Assembly: GCA_000771265.1 (NCBI GenBank) | Contig: JDUB01000001.1 | Location: forward strand, 1-64,000 | Source of the DNA: Bifidobacterium thermophilum DSM 20210 | Lineage (GTDB): Bacteria > Actinomycetota > Actinomycetes > Actinomycetales > Bifidobacteriaceae | Length of the DNA: 64,000 nt | Direction of reading: 5' to 3' | Made by a program: the position numbers and the translations under genes | Notes under the pieces: generated by a model | The model's input: only the letters and a program-made list of their open reading frames with translations | What the model was told of the DNA's origin: nothing | Databases searched by the model: none | In this document: piece after piece, positions 55,840 to 64,000 of the stretch | How positions within the stretch are numbered: the first letter of the stretch is position 1 | How the letters are laid out: each line of letters opens with the position of its first letter

Positions 55840-56776
55840 GCCAGCCGCAGTTACAGCGAAGACTGATGAATCCTCCTGGATCTGGGGTGATGTGAAGGAA
55901 ACCGATATCACCCCGAGCTGGGTCGGCGGTGATGGCATCTTCACCGAAGGCGCGGATGCCCACGGCGATGCCGTACTACGTCGTGTGTTCACCAAGGAGA
56001 GCCGGCCCTACGCCTCACCGTTCGAGAGCATCGCGACAATGATGAAAATCGCGGGTGATGCAGGTATTTCCCCGCAAGTGCTGTCGGTGGGCGATGACCA
56101 GATCATCATGCGCAAACTGCCTGCCACCTGGAGAAACGCGAAGCTTGACGAATTGCGTGATCCGTACGTGCTTTGGGCGGTGCTTGAACAGCATCGCCGG
56201 GTCCATGAACTGCGCATCCCCGACGGACGGGAAGTCATGCACCGCGACTTGATTGAGGATGTGTTCGGCATGCGTGATCTGTATCGGCATACGGGCAAAC
56301 GCATGCCAGGGGATGTCGATGGCCTGTTGCGTGACCTTGACGGCTTCATTCGACGCGTGGACGAATTCCATGAGCCCGCCGTCCCATGCCACGGGGATGG
56401 TGCGGCTTCGAACATCCTGCTCGACCCCAAGGTACGGCCCGGTGACGTGGCGATGCCGTTGCTGTCCGGCTGGACGGTCAGTGGCGTCATGGATCCGCTC
56501 GAGGAAGCGGGGTCGGTGCTTTCCGAGGTCGGGCCGTTCTGTGGTGTGCCGGCCATGCTGATTAACGGGCTGGGTCTGCCGTCCTCGGCACTGCCGGTCG
56601 CCCAGTGCTTCGGCATTCTCGGCGACTTGTACTGGGCGTTGATCGGGCTGTGGCGTAGCGCCACGACCGACACCCCGGAAATCGATTTCGCGAAGTACGG
56701 GTTATGGCGTCTCGTCAAGGCACGCAACCAGCTGCTGCTGCCGACAGGCCCGTCCGCTTGGCTGAAGGAGTTGTGA
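55826..56776 (+). CDS. APH/choline-kinase-like protein with altered active site
   Basis: The product is 316 residues. It keeps a catalytic-loop-like CHGDGAASN (His189, Asp191, Asn196), but the metal-binding motif that should read DFD appears as MDPLEE (Asp223), and the nucleotide-binding Lys region reads AVLRRVF with Arg. The C-terminal part (GDLYWALIGLWRS, then FAKYGLWRLVKARNQ) aligns with the next protein (GDVKWGLWGIINS, FDYWKYGIWKLMRAY), so the two are paralogues. It may be a divergent kinase for another substrate or a non-catalytic partner. GAGGGGG precedes ATG 55826; the following gene begins two bases after the stop. Confidence 0.75.
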   Translation: MTMNEPAAVTAKTDESSWIWGDVKETDITPSWVGGDGIFTEGADAHGDAVLRRVFTKESRPYASPFESIATMMKIAGDAGISPQVLSVGDDQIIMRKLPATWRNAKLDELRDPYVLWAVLEQHRRVHELRIPDGREVMHRDLIEDVFGMRDLYRHTGKRMPGDVDGLLRDLDGFIRRVDEFHEPAVPCHGDGAASNILLDPKVRPGDVAMPLLSGWTVSGVMDPLEEAGSVLSEVGPFCGVPAMLINGLGLPSSALPVAQCFGILGDLYWALIGLWRSATTDTPEIDFAKYGLWRLVKARNQLLLPTGPSAWLKEL

Positions 56777-56777
56777 G

Positions 56778-57743
56778 ATGAGCGATCAGCAAGAACAAGT
56801 TCCGATGGTTGTTGATGGCCGGGTGAAGCATTCCAAATACATCGAAGTGCCGGCTGAAGTTCGAGATGCGATTGAACAGGCGAAGATATGGCAAGGCCAG
56901 ACCGTCTTCGCACAGCCGCTGAGCGGCGGGCTCACCAATGAGAACTGGAAAGTCACCGATGAATCATCAGTGCCGTACTTCCTTAAGGTTCCAGGCAAAG
57001 GCACCGGGTTCATCGACAGGTCCAATGTGGATGCCGGCACCATGCGCGCCTCCGACTTGGGCATTGGCGCGTCAGTCTATGAGTTCGATCCCGAAACCGG
57101 TATTGAGATCACCGAGTTTCTTGATGGCTGGGAAACCTGCACGACCACGTCTTTGCGTACGCAGGAGCAAGGTATTCAGGCCATGGATATCTACCGCAAA
57201 CTGCACTCTGGTGAACTTTTCGCCAACACCAATACGTTGTTCGAGCAAATCGACCAGCATCTGGAACAGGTCGATAGCATGTCCATCGACCTTCCCGATT
57301 GGGTACACGGGCTGATTGGCGAATACCATGACGTGAAAGCACGATTCCTGGCTTCCGGGCTCGATATCGTCCCGTGCCACAACGATCCGATGCCAGGCAA
57401 CTTCATGGTCAAGAACCATGAGATGCGCATCATCGACTTCGATTTCTGCGGTAACAACGAGGAAAGCTGCGAAGTCGCTTTGTTCCTCGCCGAGATGTTT
57501 TACGACGAGGAGGAGATGATGCCGTTGCTGGAGGAGTACTTCGGCAAGGTGGACGGGCACAAGCTCGCTAGGGTGCAGGCCGCGCGGGTCATCGGCGACG
57601 TGAAATGGGGATTGTGGGGAATCATCAACTCGGTTGTGCGCGATGTCACTTTCGACTACTGGAAATACGGCATCTGGAAGCTGATGCGCGCATACACCTA
57701 CAAGAAGCAGCTGGACTGGCCAAAAGTCAAAGATTCCATCTGA
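56778..57743 (+). CDS. Choline/ethanolamine-kinase-like phosphotransferase
   Basis: This 321-residue kinase of the LicA/choline-kinase type transfers ATP phosphate to an alcohol. The motifs are complete: SGGLTNENWKV (about 54), FLKVPG with Lys70, the catalytic loop CHNDPMPGNF (His201, Asp203, Asn208) and metal-binding IIDFDFCGNN (Asp220, Asp222), followed by CEVALFLAEMFYD. It is the likely source of the O-phosphorylated amino alcohol used by the phospho-lyase encoded at 52742. Ethanolamine, choline, 1-amino-2-propanol or hydroxylysine are all possible substrates. Confidence 0.85.
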   Translation: MSDQQEQVPMVVDGRVKHSKYIEVPAEVRDAIEQAKIWQGQTVFAQPLSGGLTNENWKVTDESSVPYFLKVPGKGTGFIDRSNVDAGTMRASDLGIGASVYEFDPETGIEITEFLDGWETCTTTSLRTQEQGIQAMDIYRKLHSGELFANTNTLFEQIDQHLEQVDSMSIDLPDWVHGLIGEYHDVKARFLASGLDIVPCHNDPMPGNFMVKNHEMRIIDFDFCGNNEESCEVALFLAEMFYDEEEMMPLLEEYFGKVDGHKLARVQAARVIGDVKWGLWGIINSVVRDVTFDYWKYGIWKLMRAYTYKKQLDWPKVKDSI

Positions 57744-57776
57744 ATTCACCATCAACCATTCAAGAAAGGAGTAGCC

Positions 57777-58103
57777 ATGAAGAAGTTTGTCCGCTCGTGG
57801 TCCGTGAAAAAGAAGATCACGGTATTCGCCGTACTGTACGGCATTGTGCTCGCCTTCGCCATCCTGCCGCCGCTCTATCTGTGGGGCAGCGGGAAGACCG
57901 CGCTGTTCCTTGGCGCACCGATGTCCATCTGGTATTGGCTGTTCAATTTCATCGCATTGCTCATCATCATGGGCTTGTTCTATTGGATCGAGGATGTGCG
58001 CGGCGAGGTGGATCCCGAGGAACCATCCGCCAGCGAAGCCTCACAGACTGCAATCGGAAACGCCGACGAATTCGCGGCGAACACATCTTCGGAAAGGAAG
58101 TGA
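57777..58103 (+). CDS. Small membrane protein, partner of the symporter (DUF3311-like)
   Basis: The product is 108 residues with two membrane helices (about 13-37 and 48-70) and a charged C-terminal tail. The second half (LFLGAPMSIWYWLFNFIALLIIMGLFYWIEDVRGE) resembles the small DUF3311-type proteins found next to sodium:solute symporters, where they are thought to be accessory subunits. AAGAAAGGAG precedes the ATG. The symporter gene starts seven bases after its stop, so the two are translated together. Confidence 0.75.
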   Translation: MKKFVRSWSVKKKITVFAVLYGIVLAFAILPPLYLWGSGKTALFLGAPMSIWYWLFNFIALLIIMGLFYWIEDVRGEVDPEEPSASEASQTAIGNADEFAANTSSERK

Positions 58104-58109
58104 TGACCA

Positions 58110-59666
58110 ATGGCTGTCATGTTCACCATGCTGGGACTGTTCTTCGCCGGCATCATTCTCATCCTGTATATCACACAGAAACGCTCCCACTCCTTTGACG
58201 ACTACGCAGTGGCGGGAAGGTCGTTCGGCCCATGGTATGTGGCCATGTGCTACGTGAACTCCTGGTGGCCGGGCACCGTGTTCATCTCGTTCGCGGGGCT
58301 GAGCGTGGCCTCGGGCGTCTTCGGGTTCTACGGTCTGGCATATTCGACCCTCGGCCTGTCCTTCATGTATTTCGTGGCAACGAGGGCTTGGCGATGGGGC
58401 AAACAGTACAATCTGGTGACCCAGCCGGATCTGATGCGGCTGCGGTATTCGTCCAAAGCTGTCGGCGTGGTTACCTCGCTGATTGGCGCGATTGCGATTC
58501 TGCCGTGGACTATTCTCGGCATGCAGGCGCTCGCCACGGTCTTCCATATCGCATCGAACGGCAGCTGGGCATTGCCGGTGTGTCTCGGTGCCGGTCTCGC
58601 GGTGATTCTGATTCGTCAAATCTGGACCGTGCAGATGGGTATGCGCGGACTCGTGTATACCGATATGTACCAAGGAATCTTCGCCTATGTCATCGCCGCA
58701 ATCGTGTGCGTGTTCCTCCTGGTCTCGCCGTCCTCGCCAGCGAATTGGGGCGACCTGTCCCACATTTCCGCCGACTTGCTGAAGGTTCCCGGCGACGGTG
58801 GACAATACGGGCCGTGGTATCTGTTCTGCCAGATCTTCACCGGCGTGGTCGGCGCGCTGTGCTGGCCGATGAGCTTCGTACGCATCTACACGGCGAACAA
58901 CGTGCGATCCGTGAAACAGTCCACCAACCGGGCAATCATCATTTCCGGCGTATTCTACGCGCTGCTGACCTTGGTGATGCTCGCCGCCGCACATATCCCC
59001 GCGGTCGCCAAGGATCCGCAGGCCGGCTGGACCACGCTGCTCAACCAGTGGGGCGGGGTATGGCTTATGGGACTTGGTCTGGTGATGATCTTCGCCGGAT
59101 CCATCGGCCACATCGATGGCAGCATCCAGGCGGCCGGCACGCAGATCGCGAATGACATCGTCGGCAACAGGGTGCATCTCGACGATGCTACGAAGACCAA
59201 GGTGTCGAAGATCTGCATGGTCATCTTCGTGCTTGTTTCCGCGGTGCTCGCATACTTCACCAACGGCATGTCGCGCTTGCAGCTGCTCGCCCAGCTGTCC
59301 TACCAGGGCATCGTGCAGATCGCGGTTCCGTTGTTCTTCGGCATCTTCTTCAAGTTCGGCAACAAGTACGGTGCCCTGTCGGGCATGATTTCAGGCTTCG
59401 TTGTCGCCGCCGTGCTGACCGTCATCTATCCGGACGACATTGCCGCACTGGGCAGCTTGACTTCGGGCGTGGTAGGCATGATGGTCAATCTGGTACTGTA
59501 CGTGGTTGTCTCCCTAGCGACGCGCAATCGCATGAGCAAGCGGGAAATCGACCATGTCGATGAACTGTTCGAGGTTGCGTCCGCCAAGCGTTCCGCGTTG
59601 CCGGCCGCTGAAAGCCAGCAGGTGGAATCCGAGGTGACGGCTACTGAGGATGCTGTTGTGCAGTGA
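58110..59666 (+). CDS. Sodium:solute symporter family permease
   Basis: The product is 518 residues with about 13 hydrophobic segments, of the SSS family (PanF/PutP-like), which imports a small solute with sodium. Characteristic parts are DDYAVAGRSFGPWYVAMCYVNSWWPGTVF near the N terminus, and later FAGSIGHIDGSIQAAGTQIANDIV and GMSRLQLLAQLSYQGIVQIAVPLFFGIFFKFGNKYGALSGMISG. The last 40 residues are hydrophilic. It ends the amidase-kinase operon and probably carries the pathway substrate; the solute cannot be named from sequence. The ATG at 58110 follows GGAAAGGAAG. Confidence 0.88.
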   Translation: MAVMFTMLGLFFAGIILILYITQKRSHSFDDYAVAGRSFGPWYVAMCYVNSWWPGTVFISFAGLSVASGVFGFYGLAYSTLGLSFMYFVATRAWRWGKQYNLVTQPDLMRLRYSSKAVGVVTSLIGAIAILPWTILGMQALATVFHIASNGSWALPVCLGAGLAVILIRQIWTVQMGMRGLVYTDMYQGIFAYVIAAIVCVFLLVSPSSPANWGDLSHISADLLKVPGDGGQYGPWYLFCQIFTGVVGALCWPMSFVRIYTANNVRSVKQSTNRAIIISGVFYALLTLVMLAAAHIPAVAKDPQAGWTTLLNQWGGVWLMGLGLVMIFAGSIGHIDGSIQAAGTQIANDIVGNRVHLDDATKTKVSKICMVIFVLVSAVLAYFTNGMSRLQLLAQLSYQGIVQIAVPLFFGIFFKFGNKYGALSGMISGFVVAAVLTVIYPDDIAALGSLTSGVVGMMVNLVLYVVVSLATRNRMSKREIDHVDELFEVASAKRSALPAAESQQVESEVTATEDAVVQ

Positions 59667-59689
59667 CCTGTGTATCTCGGAAGCCACTG

Positions 59690-59719
59690 AAGGCTGGCCT
59701 CTATTGGAGCCTTGCTTTT
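59690..59719 (+). terminator. Terminator after the symporter gene
   Basis: AAGGCT and AGCCTT arms with a 12-base loop are followed by GCTTTTC, 23 bases after the stop. Confidence 0.5.
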
Positions 59720-59819
59720 CTCATCGCAGGAAGGCAAGGCTCGTTCCTTATGTATGGTCGTCGCGTCTTCGGCGACCGGCGGCATGGGGAGTCGGTGCGG
59801 ATACAGGCATTGGAAGGGC

Positions 59820-60065
59820 GGTTATGTGAGCCGATCCTCACACGCAGGGGGTTGGACGACGCCGAATCGCCGATTTGCCGCCATCGACCGGTCATATTGT
59901 GAGCGAATCCTCACATGACGGCGGCTTGGATCGCTGCCATGGCTGATTCTGGCGGTTTGACTGCCCGTTGTGAGAGCGAATCCTCACACACTCACCCGAT
60001 CGGGCACCCCGATGAGCCGATGACCGCCATTGATCCGCTCATCTTGTGACCCGTTCCTCGCACTC
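59820..60065. repeat. Four-unit array of TGTGAG-N6-CTCACA palindromes
   Basis: Palindromes start at 59825 (perfect TGTGAG-N6-CTCACA), 59898 (perfect), 59969 (with an 8-base centre) and 60045 (TGTGAC...CTCGCA, decayed). Steps are 73, 71 and 76 bp. The intervening segments of the first units also align loosely, so this is a diverged tandem repeat between the symporter gene and pgm. Confidence 0.8.
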
Positions 60066-60136
60066 CGTCCCACAGCCGGCTGCCCACCCGCCGTCCGTCC
60101 CGCTCGCGCACGCCACCCTAAACCGCAGCCAACGCA

Positions 60137-60173
60137 AAGACCCCGCCGCGGAGACATTCCGCAACGGGGTCTT
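60137..60173 (-). terminator. Terminator of pgm
   Basis: AAGACCCCG and CGGGGTCTT arms with an inner GGA/TCC pairing lie 48 bases after the pgm stop on the minus strand. Confidence 0.75.
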
Positions 60174-60220
60174 AGACTGCTCAAACTGTCGCGATTATCG
60201 CGGCATTGCCATCATGACAA

Positions 60221-61915
60221 TCACTCAGCGAGTGCCTTGTCGACGACTTCGGTCGCTTCCTCGAGCACCTTGTCGAGGGTTTCGGGGGAGTCGAAGGATT
60301 CGGCGTACACCTTGTAGATGTTTTCGGTGCCGGACGGGCGGGCGGCGAACCAGTTGTTCTTGGTCGTCACCTTGAGACCGCCGATCGGCGCGTCGTTGCC
60401 CGGAGCCTTGGTGAGCTTCGCGGTGATCTCCTCGCCGCCCAGGGTGGTGGCGGTCACGTCGTCACCGGTGAGCTTGGCGAACTTCTGCTTCTGCTCGAGA
60501 GTGGTCGGCGTGTCGATGCGCTTGTACCAGCTCTCGCCGAAGCGTGCGACCTGGTCCTTGTGCAGTTCGGCCGGGTTCTTGCCCATCTTGCCGGTGATTT
60601 CCGCGGCGAGCAGGTCGGGAATCAGGCCGTCCTTATCGGTGGTCCACACGCGGCCGTCCTTGCGCAGGAAGCTCATGCCGGAGCTTTCCTCGCCGCCGAA
60701 GGCGACTTCGCCGGTGAACAGCGGATCGACGAACCACTTGAAGCCGACCGGGACCTCGACGAGCTTGGCGCCGATGGAGGCGGCCACGCGGTCGATCAGC
60801 GAGGAAGACACGAGGGTCTTGCCGATGCCGGTGCCTTCGGGCCAATCCGGACGGTTCGGGTTGCCATTCTTGTCTTTGCCGAACAGGTATTCGACAACGA
60901 CGGCGATGTAATGGTTCGGGTTCATGACACCCCAGTCAGGGCACACGATGCCGTGACGGTCGGCGTCCGGGTCGGTGCCGCCGACGAGATCGTACTTGTC
61001 CCAAGCTCCGTTGTTGAGCGAGTCAACGAGACCCTTCATCGCGTACGGCGAGGACGGATCCATACGGATCTTGCCGTCGTGATCGATGGTCATGAAGCGC
61101 CAGGTCGGGTCGACCTGCGGGCGCACAACCTCGATGGAGGTGCCGTACACTTCGTTGACGAGCGGCCAGTAGTTGACCGAGGCGCCGCCCAGCGGATCGA
61201 TACCGAGGCGCACGCCGGAGGACTTGATCACGTCGAAGTCGATGACGTTGCCCAGATCCTCGACGTAATGCTTGCGGAAGTCGAAACGTTCGACGAGGTC
61301 GGACTTGACGGCCTGCTCGAACGGGACGCGCTTGACGTTCTTGAAGTCGGGCAGCAGCTCATTGGCGCGCTTGGCGATCGCGTTCGTCGTCTCAGCCGGG
61401 GCCGGGCCGCCGGTCGGCGGATCGTACTTGAAGCCGCCGTCGGTGGGCGGGTTGTGCGACGGGGTGACGACGATGCCGTCGGCGAGGTCGTCGCCGGAGA
61501 AGCGCTGCGTGCCGTCAGCCGCACGGTTGTGCGTCAGAATAGCCTGGGAGACGACCGGCGTCGGGGTGAAGTCGTCGCGCGAATCGATGCGCACGCGCAC
61601 ACCGTTGGCGACCAGCACCTCGATGGCGGTCTTCCACGCCGGCAAAGACAGGGCGTGGGTGTCGCGGCCGATGTACAGCGGGCCGGTGATGCCGGCGGCC
61701 TTGCGGTGCTCGGCGATGGCCTGGGAGATGGCGACGATGTGGGCCTCGTTGAACGAGGTCTTCAGGGAGGAGCCGCGGTGGCCGGACGTGCCGAAGCTCA
61801 CGCGCTGCTCGGGGACGTTGACGTCGGGGACGATGTCATAGTACTTGCCGATGACTTCGTCGACGTCGATCAGATCAGCTGGGGTGGCGGGAAGACCCGC
61901 GTTTTTTGCTACCAT
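60221..61915 (-). CDS. pgm: Phosphoglucomutase, alpha-D-glucose specific
   Basis: Pgm, 564 residues, interconverts glucose 1-phosphate and glucose 6-phosphate, linking glycogen and UDP-sugar metabolism to the bifid shunt. The active-site phosphoserine is Ser153 in [19 protein letters not shown]; the magnesium loop [11 protein letters not shown] is near 312; the sugar-binding [10 protein letters not shown] is near residue 403; and the phosphate-binding [15 protein letters not shown] is at the C terminus. This is the long bacterial Pgm form. It sits alone between repeats and a PTS gene. Confidence 0.96.
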   Translation of the reverse strand: MVAKNAGLPATPADLIDVDEVIGKYYDIVPDVNVPEQRVSFGTSGHRGSSLKTSFNEAHIVAISQAIAEHRKAAGITGPLYIGRDTHALSLPAWKTAIEVLVANGVRVRIDSRDDFTPTPVVSQAILTHNRAADGTQRFSGDDLADGIVVTPSHNPPTDGGFKYDPPTGGPAPAETTNAIAKRANELLPDFKNVKRVPFEQAVKSDLVERFDFRKHYVEDLGNVIDFDVIKSSGVRLGIDPLGGASVNYWPLVNEVYGTSIEVVRPQVDPTWRFMTIDHDGKIRMDPSSPYAMKGLVDSLNNGAWDKYDLVGGTDPDADRHGIVCPDWGVMNPNHYIAVVVEYLFGKDKNGNPNRPDWPEGTGIGKTLVSSSLIDRVAASIGAKLVEVPVGFKWFVDPLFTGEVAFGGEESSGMSFLRKDGRVWTTDKDGLIPDLLAAEITGKMGKNPAELHKDQVARFGESWYKRIDTPTTLEQKQKFAKLTGDDVTATTLGGEEITAKLTKAPGNDAPIGGLKVTTKNNWFAARPSGTENIYKVYAESFDSPETLDKVLEEATEVVDKALAE

Positions 61916-62256
61916 GTCTTCAATTGTGCCACGTCGTTTGGATGTTCGCCCGGAGACGTCCCGACATATGGCAACGATCGCTGATTTTCGCTTCTCGCGT
62001 CAGGAATGAAACGTTTGCATTGGCGGAATCATCGTATTCCTCTTGATTGCTATCGTTTGCATACGATTGGCGACATACGGGCGTCGGGGCCGATTCGGTG
62101 ATTGCGGCACCCGGCATCGTCTCGCCGGTCCGCCCGCGCCCCGCGCACCCGCGACCTTGTACCAGCAGCCACGCGCCAACGCGGCATCTTCCTTGAAAAT
62201 CCGCGGCTAGTGACGGTCCAATCTGAAGATGCCTGTGAAAATTCCCGCGAAGATGC
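61916..62256. other. Divergent intergenic region between pgm and the PTS gene
   Basis: No gene is visible. The element CGTTTGCAT occurs twice (62012-62020 and 62048-62056), 36 bp apart, once within the palindrome AAACGTTT (62009-62016) and once within ATCGT-N6-ACGAT (about 62045-62060). Both resemble LacI-family half-sites and could control pgm or the PTS gene. Confidence 0.45.
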
Positions 62257-62285
62257 TTGCAAGAAACGAAGTGCGGCGCTATAAT
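62257..62285 (+). promoter_or_regulatory. Promoter of the PTS gene
   Basis: TTGCAA (62257-62262), a 17-bp spacer and a perfect TATAAT (62280-62285) make a strong vegetative promoter, with transcription starting near 62292. Confidence 0.8.
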
Positions 62286-62299
62286 GTAATCGATTCGTT

Positions 62300-62386
62300 T
62301 ATTGCAGGGCTGCAAGTCAAGCAAGATGCAAGACCCGAGACACAGTGGCACTGTCATATCTGCCGCCGAGCCTCGGGTCTTTTTTG
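62300..62386 (+). promoter_or_regulatory. Leader with terminator, probable antitermination control
   Basis: The arms AAGACCCGAG (62330-62339) and CTCGGGTCTT (62372-62381) followed by TTTTTG form an intrinsic terminator between the promoter and the PTS gene. The preceding TTGCAGGGCTGCAAG segment (about 62302-62316) and the bases leading into the left arm could form an alternative, antiterminating hairpin bound by a BglG/LicT-type protein, as is usual for beta-glucoside PTS operons. I do not see an exact ribonucleic-antiterminator consensus, and no antiterminator gene is in the window. Confidence 0.6.
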
Positions 62387-62437
62387 TTGACACCTTGTGA
62401 ATACGAAGTGGAAAAACAGCCTAAGGAAGGAAAAACG

Positions 62438-64000
62438 ATGGCTGAATCAACTGCCTCGCAGATCATCGACGCGGTCGGTGGTCCGGGCAACATCAAGAGC
62501 CTGACGCATTGCGCCACCCGTTTGCGGTTCGAGCTTGTCGACGCACGCAAGGTGGACCAGAACCGACTTGAGTATATGAAAGGCGTGCTTGGCGCTGTTC
62601 CGCAGAGCGGCAACCGGTATCAGGTCGTCATCGGCGGCGGCGTTGCCACAATGTACGACAAGATCATGCAGCTGCCCGAAATGGCCAATATCAGCGGCGG
62701 CGAAGTCAACAACGACGGCTCCAAGAGACTGTCCAACGCCGAAGTCAAGGCCCAGGAACGCTCCAAGGTCAAAGGCAAGCACGCGTGGGTGGACAACTTC
62801 TTTGAGTTCCTGTCCGACACGTTCCGCCCGATCATCAACGTGCTGCTCGGTGCGTCGCTGATCATCGCGATCCTCAACGTGCTCATCGCCTGCCATGTCA
62901 TCTCCAATGACACGGAAAGCCCGACCCTGCTGCTGTGCAAGGCCGCGTACGAGGGCGTGTTCTACTTCCTGCCGATCATGATCGCCTACAACGGCGCGAA
63001 GAAGCTCAAGGTCGACGGCTGGGTCGGCGCCACCATCATGGCGGCCCTCATGACCCCGCAGTTCATGGCCCTGTCCGCGCCTGACAAGTGGGCGGGCATC
63101 TTCGGTGACAGGAGCGGTCTGGCCGCGGCCAAGGGCGCCCTCAACTGCGTGACCAACGCCACGCTGGGCACCCAGTCGTGCACCACCAAGGTGTTCGGCC
63201 TGCCGTTGCAGCTCAACGACTACTCCGGTTCCGTGTTCGTGCCGCTGTTCATGGTCGCCGTGCTCGCGCTCGTCTACAAGGGCCTCGAGCGGATCATCCC
63301 CGACAGTGTGCAGATGGTGTTCGTGCCGTTCCTGTCCATGATCATCATGATTCCGGTCACAGCCTTCCTGCTCGGCCCGCTGGGCGTGTGGGTCGGCAAC
63401 GGCCTCGGCGTCGGCCTGGCATGGCTGAACAACAACGCGCCGTTCATCTTCGCGATCCTCATTCCTATGCTTTATCCGTTCCTCGTGCCGCTTGGTCTAC
63501 ACTGGCCGCTCAACGCCCTCATGCTGGTCAACATCAACACGCTGGGCTACGACTTCATCCAGGGCCCAATGGGCGTGTGGAACTTCGCCTGCTTCGGCGC
63601 GACCGCCGGCGTGCTGGTCATCGCGATGCGCGAGAAGAACGTCGACATGCGTCAGACCGCGTTCGGCGCGCTTATGGCCGGCCTGCTCGGCGGTGTGTCC
63701 GAGCCGAGCCTGTACGGCATCCACCTGCGCTACAAGCTGGTGTACAAGCGCATGCTGATCGGCTGCTTCGTCGGTGGCGTGGTCATCGCAATCCTCGGCT
63801 GGATCTTCCCGTCCACGCTCGCCAACGGCCAGGTCGTGCACGGCGTGACCACTACGGCCTTCGCCTTCACCTCGCTGCTGACCATCCCGGTGTTCAGCCA
63901 GATGTGGGTCTATGCGATCGCCATCGCCGTGGCATTCTTCCTGTCCATGTTCCTGATTATCACGCTCGACTACCGCACCCCGGAGCAGAAGGCCGCCGAC
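62438..64000 (+). CDS. PTS beta-glucoside-type permease, EIIBC (partial)
   Basis: The gene runs off the window after 521 codons. Residues 1-80 are the EIIB domain with the phosphorylated Cys25 (KSLTHCATRLRFEL) and the GNRYQVVIGGGV strand. After a linker, the EIIC channel begins near residue 110 (FFEFLSDTFRPIINVLLGASLIIAIL) and continues with PLFMVAVLALVYKGLERIIP, LLGPLGVWVGNGL and a late FGALMAGLLGGVSEPSLYGIHLRYK. This arrangement is typical of beta-glucoside/sucrose-type permeases, often with a C-terminal EIIA that would lie beyond the edge. The sugar is not determinable. AAGGAAGG precedes the ATG. Confidence 0.93.
   Translation, partial: MAESTASQIIDAVGGPGNIKSLTHCATRLRFELVDARKVDQNRLEYMKGVLGAVPQSGNRYQVVIGGGVATMYDKIMQLPEMANISGGEVNNDGSKRLSNAEVKAQERSKVKGKHAWVDNFFEFLSDTFRPIINVLLGASLIIAILNVLIACHVISNDTESPTLLLCKAAYEGVFYFLPIMIAYNGAKKLKVDGWVGATIMAALMTPQFMALSAPDKWAGIFGDRSGLAAAKGALNCVTNATLGTQSCTTKVFGLPLQLNDYSGSVFVPLFMVAVLALVYKGLERIIPDSVQMVFVPFLSMIIMIPVTAFLLGPLGVWVGNGLGVGLAWLNNNAPFIFAILIPMLYPFLVPLGLHWPLNALMLVNINTLGYDFIQGPMGVWNFACFGATAGVLVIAMREKNVDMRQTAFGALMAGLLGGVSEPSLYGIHLRYKLVYKRMLIGCFVGGVVIAILGWIFPSTLANGQVVHGVTTTAFAFTSLLTIPVFSQMWVYAIAIAVAFFLSMFLIITLDYRTPEQKAAD

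Noticed and set aside
59820-60065. Rex or CRP operator cluster
   Set aside because: The inner arms are TGTGAG/CTCACA, so the TGTGA/TCACA halves are 8 bases apart instead of 6, and the units form a tandem repeat downstream of genes, not at promoters.

Overview
The window looks like a chromosomal segment of a Bifidobacterium (Actinomycetota). It is GC-rich, with GTG and TTG starts and several apparently leaderless genes. It carries the compact actinobacterial S10-spc-alpha ribosomal block with a zinc-type S14, the tiny bS22 protein, a bifunctional AdhE, and typical bifidobacterial starch and glycogen enzymes (MalQ, GlgX, Pgm). I cannot name the species.

Layout. 1-2448 is non-coding and holds diverged tandem repeats. 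2449-15285 carries metabolic and household genes: a YigZ-family protein, an LRV-repeat protein, malQ, rplM-rpsI, glgX, adhE, a TetR regulator and an esterase. 15727-30919 is the ribosomal block with secY, adk, infA and rpoA, followed by truA and a tRNA-Ser. 32300-33215 is a second repeat-rich gap. 33220-41479 carries a lipoprotein gene and nusA-infB-rbfA-truB-ribF. Next come radA, a secreted protein, bS22, metY, rpiA and an RNase HI. 47827-50458 is a probable MerR-controlled cupin/alcohol dehydrogenase operon. A BrnT/BrnA toxin-antitoxin pair follows a third repeat-rich gap. 51776-59666 is an accessory catabolic cluster. The window closes with another tandem array, pgm and the start of a beta-glucoside-type PTS permease.

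The most interesting system is the 51776-59666 cluster. It encodes a GntR/UTRA regulator, a class-III PLP enzyme resembling phosphoethanolamine / phosphohydroxylysine phospho-lyases, an amidase-signature hydrolase, two related choline-kinase-type phosphotransferases (the first with altered active-site motifs), and a sodium:solute symporter with a small membrane partner. Together they read as a pathway that takes up an amino alcohol or its N-acyl derivative, frees it, phosphorylates it and eliminates phosphate and ammonia to give an aldehyde. The substrate is inferred. A GTTGCnnACAAC motif occurs next to the regulator gene and in the divergent promoter region and may be the regulator's operator.

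A second theme is structure in the long gaps: an exact 168-bp-period array of six diverged units, roughly 72-bp-period palindromic arrays at three loci (two of them homologous), and clusters of short inverted repeats at 32.8-33.1 kb and 50.6-50.9 kb.
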